DNA of 64,000 bases, taken from contig CANKZR010000002.1 of assembly GCA_947488625.1 (NCBI GenBank), forward strand, positions 62,001 through 126,000. Reading direction: 5' to 3'. Positions 50,057 to 61,718 of the stretch are shown here, piece by piece (position 1 is the first letter of the stretch; the number at the start of each line of letters is the position of its first letter). The DNA comes from an uncultured Sphingomonadaceae bacterium. Its GTDB lineage: Bacteria; Pseudomonadota; Alphaproteobacteria; Sphingomonadales; Sphingomonadaceae. Both the position numbers and the translations under genes were made by a program. The notes below the pieces were generated by a model. The model did not search any database, had not been told where the DNA came from, and saw only the letters and a list, made by a program, of their open reading frames with translations.

Positions 50057-50526
50057 AGCGATTCGCGCTTCACATGGGCGCGGATATCCTCCCGCATGGC
50101 CACCGCAGTATCATGGGCAAGACCCGGCAAGGTGACGGAAGAATTATGCGTGCCTGCCGTGTGCAGGATCAGTCGCGCAATGCCGAAAGTACGCTCCAGC
50201 GGGCCCTGTTCCACATCAAGGTGCTGCACCCGGCTGAACGGCACGACGGTATCGGCATGAAACATCACCCCTTTCACCACGCGCAAGCGATCGTCCGACA
50301 TGTGATAGCCACGCGCCATGTAGCGCTTGAGCGGCACGAGGATCACGAAGACCAGCGCGATCAGTACAGGCACAATCATCGGCGCCCAGGTCCATGGCGA
50401 GGGGAAGGCCCCGACCACGCCCAGCACCGTGGCGGCGATAAGGAACGGCAGGACAGTCAGCGCACCCTCGATCCGCATGACGGTGGTGTAGGCCGGATCG
50501 AGTTTGGTGAGCGGTTCTGTGTCCAT
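50053..50526 (-). CDS. Bacterial PH-domain membrane protein (YdbS-like)
   Basis: 157 aa; VVPFSRVQHLDVEQGPLERTFGIARLILHTAG. Confidence 0.88.
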   Translation of the reverse strand: MDTEPLTKLDPAYTTVMRIEGALTVLPFLIAATVLGVVGAFPSPWTWAPMIVPVLIALVFVILVPLKRYMARGYHMSDDRLRVVKGVMFHADTVVPFSRVQHLDVEQGPLERTFGIARLILHTAGTHNSSVTLPGLAHDTAVAMREDIRAHVKRESL

Positions 50527-50564
50527 CTGGTGGTTTATAACGGCAACACACTCTTTTGGAAGCC

Positions 50565-50795
50565 CTCAGGCGCCGGGCGCGGACCGTCCGGCCCGCTTGG
50601 CTTTTCTCGCATTGGCTCGGGCGCGCATTCGCGCTTGCGGTCGCTTGTGCGACCGTGTCCCGCGCGATCTGCTGAATAGAGCGCACGCTCGGTCGGCGAT
50701 TAGCCGGCCGCAAGGCCGAACGGCCGCCCGCAGTGGGCGCAGCTTGCTGCGCGTCTAGCGAGGACGAAGCCGCGGAGGCGGCTTCGCAAAACAAG
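50565..50795 (+). repeat. Dispersed intergenic hairpin repeat, copy A (two modules)
   Basis: CCGCAAGGCCGAACGGCCGCCCGCAGTGGGCGCAGCTTGCTGCGCGTCTAGCGAGGACGAAGCCGCGGAGGCGGCTTCGCAAAACAAG; upstream module shared with copy B. Confidence 0.9.
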
Positions 50796-50809
50796 AATGT
50801 GCTGGGAAA

Positions 50810-50884
50810 TGGTGCCACGAGAGAGAATTGAACTCTCGGCCTCACCCTTACCAAGGGTGCGCTCTACCACTGAGCTACCGCGGC
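50810..50884 (-). tRNA. tRNA-Thr (anticodon GGT), CCA encoded
   Basis: Minus strand GCCGCGGTAGCTCAGTGGTAGAGCGCACCCTTGGTAAGGGTGAGGCCGAGAGTTCAATTCTCTCTCGTGGCACCA. Confidence 0.95.
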
Positions 50885-50975
50885 TAACCGAAACAGGCGC
50901 GCCCTATTGTCGTCTCTCCCATGAAAGTCAAGCCATGCTTGAGCCGAAACGCGCCTTGGGCCAAGGGTATGCGCC

Positions 50976-51146
50976 ATGAGCAACGATTTGTCCCGCGAAG
51001 AAAGACTGGCCGCGCAACTTCGCGCCAATCTCAAACGGCGCAAGGCGCAGAAAAAGGCCATGAGCCAACCGTCGGATCCCGGCAGCGCCAGTCCCGGTGG
51101 GGAAGGTGATTCGCCAGACCTTTCCAAGTCCGCCCGCGAAAGCTAG
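50976..51146 (+). CDS. Small basic protein, 56 aa
   Basis: MSNDLSREERLAAQLRANLKRRKAQKKAMSQPSDPGSASPGGEGDSPDLSKSARES*; below ORF-track length cutoff; shortly upstream of gpmA. Confidence 0.6.
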   Translation: MSNDLSREERLAAQLRANLKRRKAQKKAMSQPSDPGSASPGGEGDSPDLSKSARES

Positions 51147-51183
51147 TGCGCGCACTCCTGCAAGTTCGCCCTCGTAAACTGAA

Positions 51184-51882
51184 GTGAGAGAAACATTGCC
51201 CAAGCTGATTCTCGTGCGCCACGGCCAGTCCGAATGGAACCTGGCAGACCGTTTCACCGGCTGGTGGGATGTCGATGTTACCGAAAAGGGCGTGACCGAA
51301 GCAAAAGAGGCGGGCCGCCTGCTGAAGGAAAAGGGCGTGCTGCCCACCCTCGCCTTCACCTCTGTGCAGAAGCGCGCGATCAAGACGCTGCATCTGGCGC
51401 TGGAAGAATGCGACCGGTTGTGGATCCCGGAAACAAAGGACTGGCGCCTGAACGAGCGGCACTATGGCGGGCTGACCGGACTGAACAAGCAGGAAACGCG
51501 CGACAAGCACGGTGATGAGCAGGTACATATCTGGCGCCGCAGCTTCGACGTGCCGCCTCCGGAAATGCCGCAGGGCGACGAATACGATCCCGGCGACGAT
51601 CCGCGTTATGAAGGTATCGAGGTTCCGCAGACGGAGAGCCTGAAGCTGACGATTGAACGCGTTCTGCCCTATTGGAAAAGCGACATCCTGCCCAAGCTGG
51701 AAGCGGGCGAAACGGTGATAATCTCTGCCCACGGCAATTCCCTGCGCGCGCTGGTGAAGCACCTGTCGAACATCTCCGACGACGAGATCACCGGCCTGGA
51801 GATACCCACCGGCCAGCCGATCATCTACGAATTCGAAGGCTCCGCCCCTGTGGGTGAGCGCTATTACCTGAAGGACGCTTGA
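51184..51882 (+). CDS. gpmA: 2,3-bisphosphoglycerate-dependent phosphoglycerate mutase
   Basis: [44 protein letters not shown]; a TTG start at 51196 is also possible. Confidence 0.97.
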   Translation: MRETLPKLILVRHGQSEWNLADRFTGWWDVDVTEKGVTEAKEAGRLLKEKGVLPTLAFTSVQKRAIKTLHLALEECDRLWIPETKDWRLNERHYGGLTGLNKQETRDKHGDEQVHIWRRSFDVPPPEMPQGDEYDPGDDPRYEGIEVPQTESLKLTIERVLPYWKSDILPKLEAGETVIISAHGNSLRALVKHLSNISDDEITGLEIPTGQPIIYEFEGSAPVGERYYLKDA

Positions 51883-51886
51883 GCTT

Positions 51887-52371
51887 ATGAGCGCCCCCGT
51901 TGCAATCGTGATGGGCAGCCAGTCGGACTGGCCAACCATGACAAAGGCCGCCGCCGTGCTGGACGAACTGGGCGTGGCATACGATGCGCGCATCGTTTCC
52001 GCGCATCGCACGCCGGACAGGTTGCATGCCTTCGGCAAGGGGGCGGCAGACGAAGGCTTCAAGGTTGTGATCGCGGGCGCAGGCGGCGCAGCGCACCTTC
52101 CCGGCATGATCGCCGCACTCACGCATCTGCCGGTGCTGGGCGTACCTGTGCAGAGCCGCGCGCTCTCGGGTCTCGATAGCCTGCTGTCCATCGTGCAGAT
52201 GCCCGCAGGCGTGCCCACCGGAACGCTGGCCATCGGCGACGCGGGCGCAACGAATGCAGGGATCATGGCGGCTTCCATTCTCGCCCTCAACGACGAAGCG
52301 CTCACCGGTCGGCTGAAAGCCTATCGCGCTTCGCAGACGGACAAGGTGGCAGACAAACCTTCGGACAATTC

Positions 52372-52375
<4 letters not shown>
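51887..52375 (+). CDS. purE: N5-carboxyaminoimidazole ribonucleotide mutase
   Basis: [41 protein letters not shown]. Confidence 0.97.
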
Positions 52376-55098
<2,723 letters not shown>

Positions 55099-55102
<4 letters not shown>

Positions 55103-56052
55103 CCCGTCTCTGCCACCGCGATCCCATGCCGGAAAACCTGCGCGGCGCCATTGTCGCTCTCGGCAATTTCGACGGTTTTCACCTTGGCCACCAGCACGTG
55201 GTGCGCGAAGCCGTGGAATGGGCGCGCGCGGAGGACCGCCCCGCCATCGTCGCCACTTTCGATCCGCATCCCGTGCGCCATTTCGCGCCGCATGTGCCGC
55301 CGTTCCGCCTCACCTCGCTGGACCAGCGCGAAGCACTGTTCGAGGCCGCTGGCGCTGCTGCCATGATGGTGTTCGATTTCGATGACGCGCTGGCGGCGAC
55401 CACGGCGACTAGCTTCGTGCGCGATCTGCTGGCAGGCCACATCGGCGCGGCAGGCGTGGTGACGGGCGAGGACTTCACTTTTGGCAAGGATCGCGGCGGG
55501 AACACGCAGGTCTTGCGCGAAGTGGGCGCAACCTGCGGCATTACCGCGCGCGCCATCGGCCCGGTCGGCGACAACAACGATCCTGGGGGCCAGGTGGTAT
55601 CCTCCAGCCGCATACGTGACGCACTGAAGGCGGGCGACTGCGAGAGGGCTGCGCAACTGCTGACCCGTCCATTTGCCGTGCGCGGAACCGTTATCCATGG
55701 CGACAAGCGCGGGCGCGAACTGGGCTATCCCACCGCCAACATCGACATGGGCAGCTATATCCGCCCTCGCTTCGGCATCTACGCGGTAACGGGCCGCGTG
55801 CTGGCCACGGGACAGGAATTGCAGGGCGCGGCAAACCTGGGCGTGCGCCCTAGCTTCGATCCGCCCAAGGAATTGCTGGAGCCGTATTTCTTCGATTTCT
55901 CCGGCGACCTGTACGGGCAGGAAATCGACGTGGCCTTCCATCACTTCCTGCGGCCCGAGGCCAAGTTCGACGACATGGACGCGCTCAAGCGCCAGATGGA
56001 AGAGGATTGTGCCAAGGCGCGCGACCTACTAGGTGCCCGCCCAAAGGAATAA
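55099..56052 (+). CDS. ribF: Bifunctional riboflavin kinase/FAD synthetase
   Basis: VALGNFDGFHLGHQHVVREAVEWAR, GELGYPTANI-like KRGRELGYPTANIDM; start at 55099. Confidence 0.95.
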
Positions 56053-56059
56053 TGGCGCG

Positions 56060-58993
56060 ATGACCGACGAAAAAGCCAAGCGGGATTACCGAGACACAGT
56101 CTTCCTGCCCAAGACCGATTTTCCGATGAAAGCCGGCCTGCCTGCAAAGGAGCCGGGCATCCTTGCGCGCTGGGAAGAGCAGGGCCTCTACCAGCAATTG
56201 CGCGAGGCGCGCAAAGGCCGCGAGAAGTTCATCCTCCACGATGGCCCGCCCTACGCCAATGGCAACATCCACATCGGTCACGCGCTGAACAAGGTGCTGA
56301 AGGACGCGGTGATCCGCACGCAGACGCTGCTGGGCAAGGATGCGCCTTACGTGCCGGGCTGGGACTGCCACGGCCTGCCGATCGAGTGGAAGATCGAGGA
56401 AGCCTACCGCAAGAAGAAGAAGAACAAGGACGAGGTTCCGCCCAAGGAATTCCGCCAGGAATGCCGCGACTACGCCGCCGAGTGGGTGGCCGTGCAGGCC
56501 GCGCAGTTCAAGCGGCTGGGCGTGATGGGCGAGTGGGACAAGCCCTACCTCACCATGGATCCGCAAGCCGAGGCGGGCATCGTCGCAGAACTGCTGAAGT
56601 TCGCCGAGAGCGGCCAGCTCTATCGCGGCGCGAAGCCGGTGATGTGGAGCCCTGTCGAAAAGACCGCACTGGCCGAGGCCGAGGTCGAGTACGAGGATAT
56701 CACCTCGACGCAGATCGACGTGGCGTTCGAGATTGTCGAATCGCCAATCGAGGAACTGGTCGGCGCACACGCGGTGATCTGGACGACCACGCCTTGGACG
56801 ATCCCGGTGAACCAGGCTTTGGCTTATGGGCCGGAGATTGAGTATTGGGTGTATGAAGTCACTTCTACTACAGAGCCCGGCATGGAAGGCTGGATTGGTC
56901 GCAAACTCCTCGTCAATCCCAGCCTTATGCTTGGCAAATCAGACGCTCTCGGTGTCGCTGAGCGAACGGGAATTGAATACACGAGTGTAGAAGGCCTCAA
57001 GCTCAAAGGCTCCGACCTCGCCGGAACCAAGGTCCGCCACCCGATGCACCACCTCGGCGGTTTCTTCGCCGAGACGCGTCCGATGCTGGCGGGCGATTTC
57101 GTCACCACTGATGCGGGTACAGGCATCGTCCACATGGCACCCGACCACGGCGAGGACGACTTCGACCTGTGCAAGGCCAACGGCATCACGCCCAAATTCG
57201 TGGTGGACGACGATGGCCGTTACCGCGAGGACTGGGGCTGGCTGCCTCGCACGGACGAGCGAAATGCCTCGGTCATCAATCCCAAGTTCAACGCGCCCGA
57301 CGGGCCGATCTGTTCGGACCTGCGCGAAGCGGGCGCTCTCCTCAGCGCATCCGCAGATTATCAACACTCTTATCCACATAGCTGGCGCTCGAGAGCCAAG
57401 GTGATTTTCCGCTGCACGCCGCAATGGTTCGTGCCGATGGACAAGCCTCTGGGCACGTTCGACTACGCCGTGGCCGATTCCGGACCTCTGGGTGGCGCCA
57501 TTGCGCTTGGCACGCAGGCGGACAAGACCGCTACGCTTCGCGAAACGGCGATGGCGGAGATCGAGAATACGCGGTTCGTCCCCGCCAAGGGCAAGAACCG
57601 TATCGGTTCGATGGTCGAAGGGCGTCCCGACTGGGTGCTCAGTCGCCAGCGCGCCTGGGGCGTGCCGATCACGCTGTTCGTGAATCGCGAGAGCGGCGAG
57701 TACCTTGTCGACAAGGCCGTGAACCAGCGCATCATCGAAGCCATCGCGCAGGACAGCGTCGATGCGTGGACGCAGGAAAACGCCGCCCAGCTTCTCGGCC
57801 CCGATTACGCGGTCGAGGATTACGAGATGGTCACCGACATTCTTGACGTGTGGTTCGATTCGGGCTCCACCCATTCCTTCGTGCTGGAATCGGACAACTG
57901 GCCCGACCTGCAATCGCCCGCCGATCTCTACCTCGAAGGCAGTGACCAGCATCGCGGCTGGTTCCAGTCCTCGCTGCTGGAAAGCTGCGCCACCCGTGGC
58001 CGCGCACCGTACAAGCAGGTGCTGACCCACGGCTTCACCATGGCGGCGGACGGCCGCAAGATGTCGAAGAGCCTCGGCAACACCATCGATCCGCTCAAGG
58101 TGATGGAGCAATACGGTGCCGACATCATCCGCCTGTGGGCGCTAAGTGTCGATTACACCGCCGACCACCGCATCGGCCCGGAAATCCTCAAGGGCGTGGC
58201 GGACCAGTACCGCAAGCTGCGCAACACCTTGCGCTACATGCTGGGTGCACTTGCAGATTTCGACGAAAGCGAGCGGGTTGACGTGGCGGACATGCCCGAG
58301 CTTGAACGCTATGCCCTCACCCTGCTGGGCGAGCTTGACGGCAAGCTGCGCACCCACGTCGATAATTACGATTTCGATGCCTACACCCGCGCGCTGGTGG
58401 ATTTCATGAATGAAGACCTCTCGGCCTTCTTCTTCGATATCCGCAAGGACCGCCTTTATTGTGACGCGCCCGGATTACTGGAGCGCCGCGCCTACCGCAC
58501 CGTGCTCGATACCCTGTTCAACGCTCTGATCCGCTATGCCGCACCGGTGCTGGTGTTCACGGCGGAAGAGGTGTGGAGCACGCGCCATCCCGCCAAGGAA
58601 TCGGGAGGGGCCGGATCGGTGCACCTGCTCGAATGGCCGGACATTCCCGCTGCGGATGCCAATAGCGAAAGGTGGGAGCAATTGCGCCAGCTTCGCGAAC
58701 GGGTGATGGAAGCCATCGAACCGCTGCGCCGCGAGAAGGCGATCCGTTCAGGCCTGGAAGCCGAAGTCACCGTACCCGCCAGCGCAGTGCCCGAAGGCTT
58801 CACTGCAGACGACCTTGCCACCCTGTTCATCACCGGCACAGTGACCCTGGGAGATGCGGACAGCGTGACGGTGGCAAAATCGAACGATGCCAAGTGCGGC
58901 CGGTGCTGGCGCCTCCTTCCCGAGGTTTCGGAAGATGGAGACCTGTGCAACCGCTGCGAGAGCGTGGTCGCCAAACTGGATGCCCTAGCATGA
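56060..58993 (+). CDS. ileS: Isoleucyl-tRNA synthetase
   Basis: FILHDGPPYANGNIHIGHALNKVLKD, PGWDCHGLPIEWK, MSKSLGNTIDP, C-terminal Zn motif CGRCWRLLPEVSEDGDLCNRC. Confidence 0.98.
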   Translation: MTDEKAKRDYRDTVFLPKTDFPMKAGLPAKEPGILARWEEQGLYQQLREARKGREKFILHDGPPYANGNIHIGHALNKVLKDAVIRTQTLLGKDAPYVPGWDCHGLPIEWKIEEAYRKKKKNKDEVPPKEFRQECRDYAAEWVAVQAAQFKRLGVMGEWDKPYLTMDPQAEAGIVAELLKFAESGQLYRGAKPVMWSPVEKTALAEAEVEYEDITSTQIDVAFEIVESPIEELVGAHAVIWTTTPWTIPVNQALAYGPEIEYWVYEVTSTTEPGMEGWIGRKLLVNPSLMLGKSDALGVAERTGIEYTSVEGLKLKGSDLAGTKVRHPMHHLGGFFAETRPMLAGDFVTTDAGTGIVHMAPDHGEDDFDLCKANGITPKFVVDDDGRYREDWGWLPRTDERNASVINPKFNAPDGPICSDLREAGALLSASADYQHSYPHSWRSRAKVIFRCTPQWFVPMDKPLGTFDYAVADSGPLGGAIALGTQADKTATLRETAMAEIENTRFVPAKGKNRIGSMVEGRPDWVLSRQRAWGVPITLFVNRESGEYLVDKAVNQRIIEAIAQDSVDAWTQENAAQLLGPDYAVEDYEMVTDILDVWFDSGSTHSFVLESDNWPDLQSPADLYLEGSDQHRGWFQSSLLESCATRGRAPYKQVLTHGFTMAADGRKMSKSLGNTIDPLKVMEQYGADIIRLWALSVDYTADHRIGPEILKGVADQYRKLRNTLRYMLGALADFDESERVDVADMPELERYALTLLGELDGKLRTHVDNYDFDAYTRALVDFMNEDLSAFFFDIRKDRLYCDAPGLLERRAYRTVLDTLFNALIRYAAPVLVFTAEEVWSTRHPAKESGGAGSVHLLEWPDIPAADANSERWEQLRQLRERVMEAIEPLRREKAIRSGLEAEVTVPASAVPEGFTADDLATLFITGTVTLGDADSVTVAKSNDAKCGRCWRLLPEVSEDGDLCNRCESVVAKLDALA

Positions 58994-59508
58994 GCACGCT
59001 CGCCAAATTCCGCATCTACGGCATCGCACTGGCGCTGGCGATCTTTGCCATAGACCAGTGGGTGAAGAACTTCGTGGTGGAGGACCTTGGGCTAAGCCGC
59101 GTGGGTGACCATTATCCGCTACTGCCCTTCTTCGATTTCACGCGCACCAACAATTACGGCGTGTCGCTTGGCATGTTCGAGGCGACTAGCATGGAAATGC
59201 GCTGGATCCTCGTCGCCGTGACCGCGCTGATCTCCGTCGTGGTGTTCGTATGGATGCTGCGGGAAAAGCTGCTGGGCGACATTCTGGCCCTCGGCATGGT
59301 GCTGGGCGGCGCTCTGGGAAATATTCGCGACCGCTTCCTGTACGGATATGTCATCGACTATGCCGATTTGCACATCGGCGACTTCCGCCCTTTCCTGATT
59401 TTCAACGTCGCCGATGCCGCGATTACGATCGGCGTCGTTATTATCCTTGCCCGCGCCTTGTTCATGCGCGAGAAACCGTCCAATGAGCAGGACGCTGCTG
59501 CCGAATAG
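58990..59508 (+). CDS. lspA: Signal peptidase II
   Basis: IDQWVKNFVVEDLGL, FTRTNNYGVSLGMF, GALGNIRDRFLYGYVIDYADLHIGDFRPFLIFNVADAAITIGV. Confidence 0.96.
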   Translation: MSTLAKFRIYGIALALAIFAIDQWVKNFVVEDLGLSRVGDHYPLLPFFDFTRTNNYGVSLGMFEATSMEMRWILVAVTALISVVVFVWMLREKLLGDILALGMVLGGALGNIRDRFLYGYVIDYADLHIGDFRPFLIFNVADAAITIGVVIILARALFMREKPSNEQDAAAE

Positions 59509-59557
59509 AACCACGGCGAACAGACCGTTGGCCCATGAGCCCGGAGAATTGACAACT

Positions 59558-59980
59558 ATGCGTAATCACACCCGCGCCCCCTTTGCCCGTATCATGATTG
59601 CCGGTGCGGCCGTGCTTGGCCTATCTGCCTGTGGCGGCATCAGCATCGATCGTGAACGACCCGACGAATTTGCCGTGCAGCGCCAGGCGCCGCTGGTGAT
59701 TCCGCCCGATTTCCATCTCGTCCCGCCTGCACCCGGCGCGCCGCGCCCTGCAGAAGGCACCGCCTCGCAGCAGGCACTGGAAGCCTTGTTCGGCGGCCCT
59801 GCCCAGCGCAGTGGCATCGAAACCTCTGCACTCGATCAGGCAGGCGACGCCGCTCCCGGTATTCGCTCCGCCATCGGCGACGTCGGCACCTATACGGTGG
59901 ACAAGGGCACCGCCACGCAGGCCATCATCGCCGCCCCCGAAGGCGACGGACAGGCAGCACGGGCTGTAATACCTTCCTGA
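59558..59980 (+). CDS. DUF3035-like lipoprotein
   Basis: AAVLGLSACGGISIDRERPDEFAVQRQAPLVIPPDFHLVPPAPGAPRP. Confidence 0.85.
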   Translation: MRNHTRAPFARIMIAGAAVLGLSACGGISIDRERPDEFAVQRQAPLVIPPDFHLVPPAPGAPRPAEGTASQQALEALFGGPAQRSGIETSALDQAGDAAPGIRSAIGDVGTYTVDKGTATQAIIAAPEGDGQAARAVIPS

Positions 59981-59984
59981 TTTG

Positions 59985-60218
59985 GCCTCAAGCGCCGGCG
60001 TTCGCGTCCGCTCGCTTGGCTTTCCTCGCATAAGCTCGGGCGCGCGTTCGCGCTTGCGGTCGCTTTCGCGTCCGGGGCCATTCCTGGGCGATAGGATGAG
60101 AGCGGGACACGGACCGCGCCTAGCGGACCGCAAGGCCGAACGGCCGCCCGCAGCGGGCGCAGCTTGCTGTGCGTCTAGCGAGGACGATTGCGCGGAGGCG
60201 CAATCGAAAAACAAACAA
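59985..60218 (+). repeat. Dispersed intergenic hairpin repeat, copy B (two modules)
   Basis: CCGCAAGGCCGAACGGCCGCCCGCAGCGGGCGCAGCTTGCTGTGCGTCTAGCGAGGACGATTGCGCGGAGGCGCAATCGAAAAACAAACAAG. Confidence 0.9.
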
Positions 60219-60250
60219 GTCCTGCGGAACCCTGGCTCAACCTGTCCGGT

Positions 60251-61570
60251 CTATTCGTCGCTCGCGTCGCCAGACTTCTCCCGCGCCACCAGCAACTTGT
60301 CGATCTTGCGACCGTCCATGTCGACGATCTCGAAGCGCCAGCCCTGGTCGGTAAAGAATTCACCCTCCGCAGGCAGGTGCTTCAATACGGAAAGGACATA
60401 ACCCGCCGCCGTGGCGAATTCCTTGTTCTCGAGGAAATCCAGATCGAGGCGGTCGGCCAAGGCATCGGCTGCCAGCGCGCCCGAGACGAGATAGCTGCCG
60501 TCCTCGCGCTCGGTAAACATGGGCGTGTCCCCCTCGTCCTGGTGGCTGGCGAAATCGCCGGCGATTGCCGAGAGCAGATCTGCCGTGGTCACGATGCCGT
60601 CGAGATGGCCGTATTCGTCATGCACCATGGCCATGCCGGTGCCCGATTGCTGCAACACGCGCAGCGCGTCCATCGCATCCAGCTGGTCGGGCACGACCTC
60701 GCTCTTGCGCAGCAGTTCGTCCAGCACGACCCTGCGGCCCGTCATCAGCAGGGTCAGCACTTCGCGCACTTTCACGACGCCTACCACCTTGTCCGGCGAA
60801 CCCTCGGCAACCGGAAGCAGCGAATGCGGCGATTCGGCTATCGTCGTGCGCAGTTCCTCGTCATCGGCATTCACATCGATCCAGTCGATCTGGGTGCGCG
60901 GCGTCATCAGTTCCCGCACCGGGCGATCCTGCAGTCGCATGATGCCCGACAGGATGGCGCGCTCCTGTTCCTCTATCACACCGGTGCGTGTGGCATCGGC
61001 AAAGATCATGTGCAGTTCTTCTGCCGTCAGGCTGTGATCGCCCTTGTTGCGCATGCCCATCATCGCCAGCAGCAGGCTGGACGATGCATCCAGCAACCAT
61101 ACGAAAGGCGCGGCAACCTTTGCCAGCAGCGCCATCGGCCTTGCCATGATCAACGATATCGGCGTCGCCGCACGCAGGGCCAGCTGCTTGGGCACCAGTT
61201 CGCCCACGATCAGCGTGGCAAATGTGGTAAAACCGATGACCAGGGCGAAGCCGATATTGTAGGCCGTGTCCTCGCTCAGCCCGAACCAGGCAGAGATGCG
61301 TTCGCCCACGGGTGCGCCCAGCGCCGCGCCCGATACGGCGCCCGCGATGATCCCGATCAGGGTGATGCCAATCTGCACGGTGGAGAGAAACTTGCCCGGC
61401 TCTGCGGCAAGCCGCATGGCAACCTCGGCGCTCTTGCTGCCCTTTTCGGCAGCCATGCGCAGCCGTGCCGTGCGCGCAGAGACAATCGCCAGCTCCGACA
61501 TGGCGAAGACGCCGTTGAGAACGATCAGGAAAGCTAGCGCGGCAGCGTAATGCCAGGGGAAGGGGCTCAT
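60251..61570 (-). CDS. HlyC/CorC-family (CNNM + CBS + CorC_HlyC) transporter
   Basis: 439 aa; ALAFLIVLNGVFAMSELAIVSARTARLR, VRELMTPRTQIDWIDVN, VVDEYG-type MAMVHDEYGHLDGIVTTADLLSAIAG. Confidence 0.93.
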   Translation of the reverse strand: MSPFPWHYAAALAFLIVLNGVFAMSELAIVSARTARLRMAAEKGSKSAEVAMRLAAEPGKFLSTVQIGITLIGIIAGAVSGAALGAPVGERISAWFGLSEDTAYNIGFALVIGFTTFATLIVGELVPKQLALRAATPISLIMARPMALLAKVAAPFVWLLDASSSLLLAMMGMRNKGDHSLTAEELHMIFADATRTGVIEEQERAILSGIMRLQDRPVRELMTPRTQIDWIDVNADDEELRTTIAESPHSLLPVAEGSPDKVVGVVKVREVLTLLMTGRRVVLDELLRKSEVVPDQLDAMDALRVLQQSGTGMAMVHDEYGHLDGIVTTADLLSAIAGDFASHQDEGDTPMFTEREDGSYLVSGALAADALADRLDLDFLENKEFATAAGYVLSVLKHLPAEGEFFTDQGWRFEIVDMDGRKIDKLLVAREKSGDASDE

Positions 61571-61631
61571 CAGGATTGTCCGCTAGCAGGTTTCGCGTCC
61601 GACGCAAAAGGCCCAGAAAGGTGGCGTTCAC

Positions 61632-61656
61632 GGAACAGGGTTCACAAACATACGTT
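61632..61656 (+). promoter_or_regulatory. Candidate EcfG (general stress sigma factor) promoter
   Basis: GGAAC-N16-CGTT (GGAACAGGGTTCACAAACATACGTT), 63 nt upstream of the OmpA-family ATG. Confidence 0.6.
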
Positions 61657-61718
61657 AAAGGGTTCACAGCGCGCGACGAACGAGATGGGGATGCGCGTGT
61701 AATCGGAGGAATTAATTC

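Noticed and set aside
50766-50785. Terminal repeat hairpin as a simple rho-independent terminator for tRNA-Thr
   Set aside because: The U-rich stretch precedes rather than follows the hairpin on the tRNA strand, and the other strand has an A-rich, not T-rich, tail.
50797-50979. 60-aa plus-strand ORF
   Set aside because: Mostly antisense to tRNA-Thr; spurious tRNA-derived translation.
59621-60214. ORFs translated through repeat copies (CEAASAASSSLDAQQAAPAAGGR-like peptides; also 2577-3347 and 50216-50854)
   Set aside because: Peptide similarity is a by-product of the nucleotide repeat; the covarying stem changes the peptide but keeps pairing.
60188-61537. 449-aa plus-strand ORF opposite the CorC-like gene
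   Set aside because: Antisense shadow; begins inside the repeat element.
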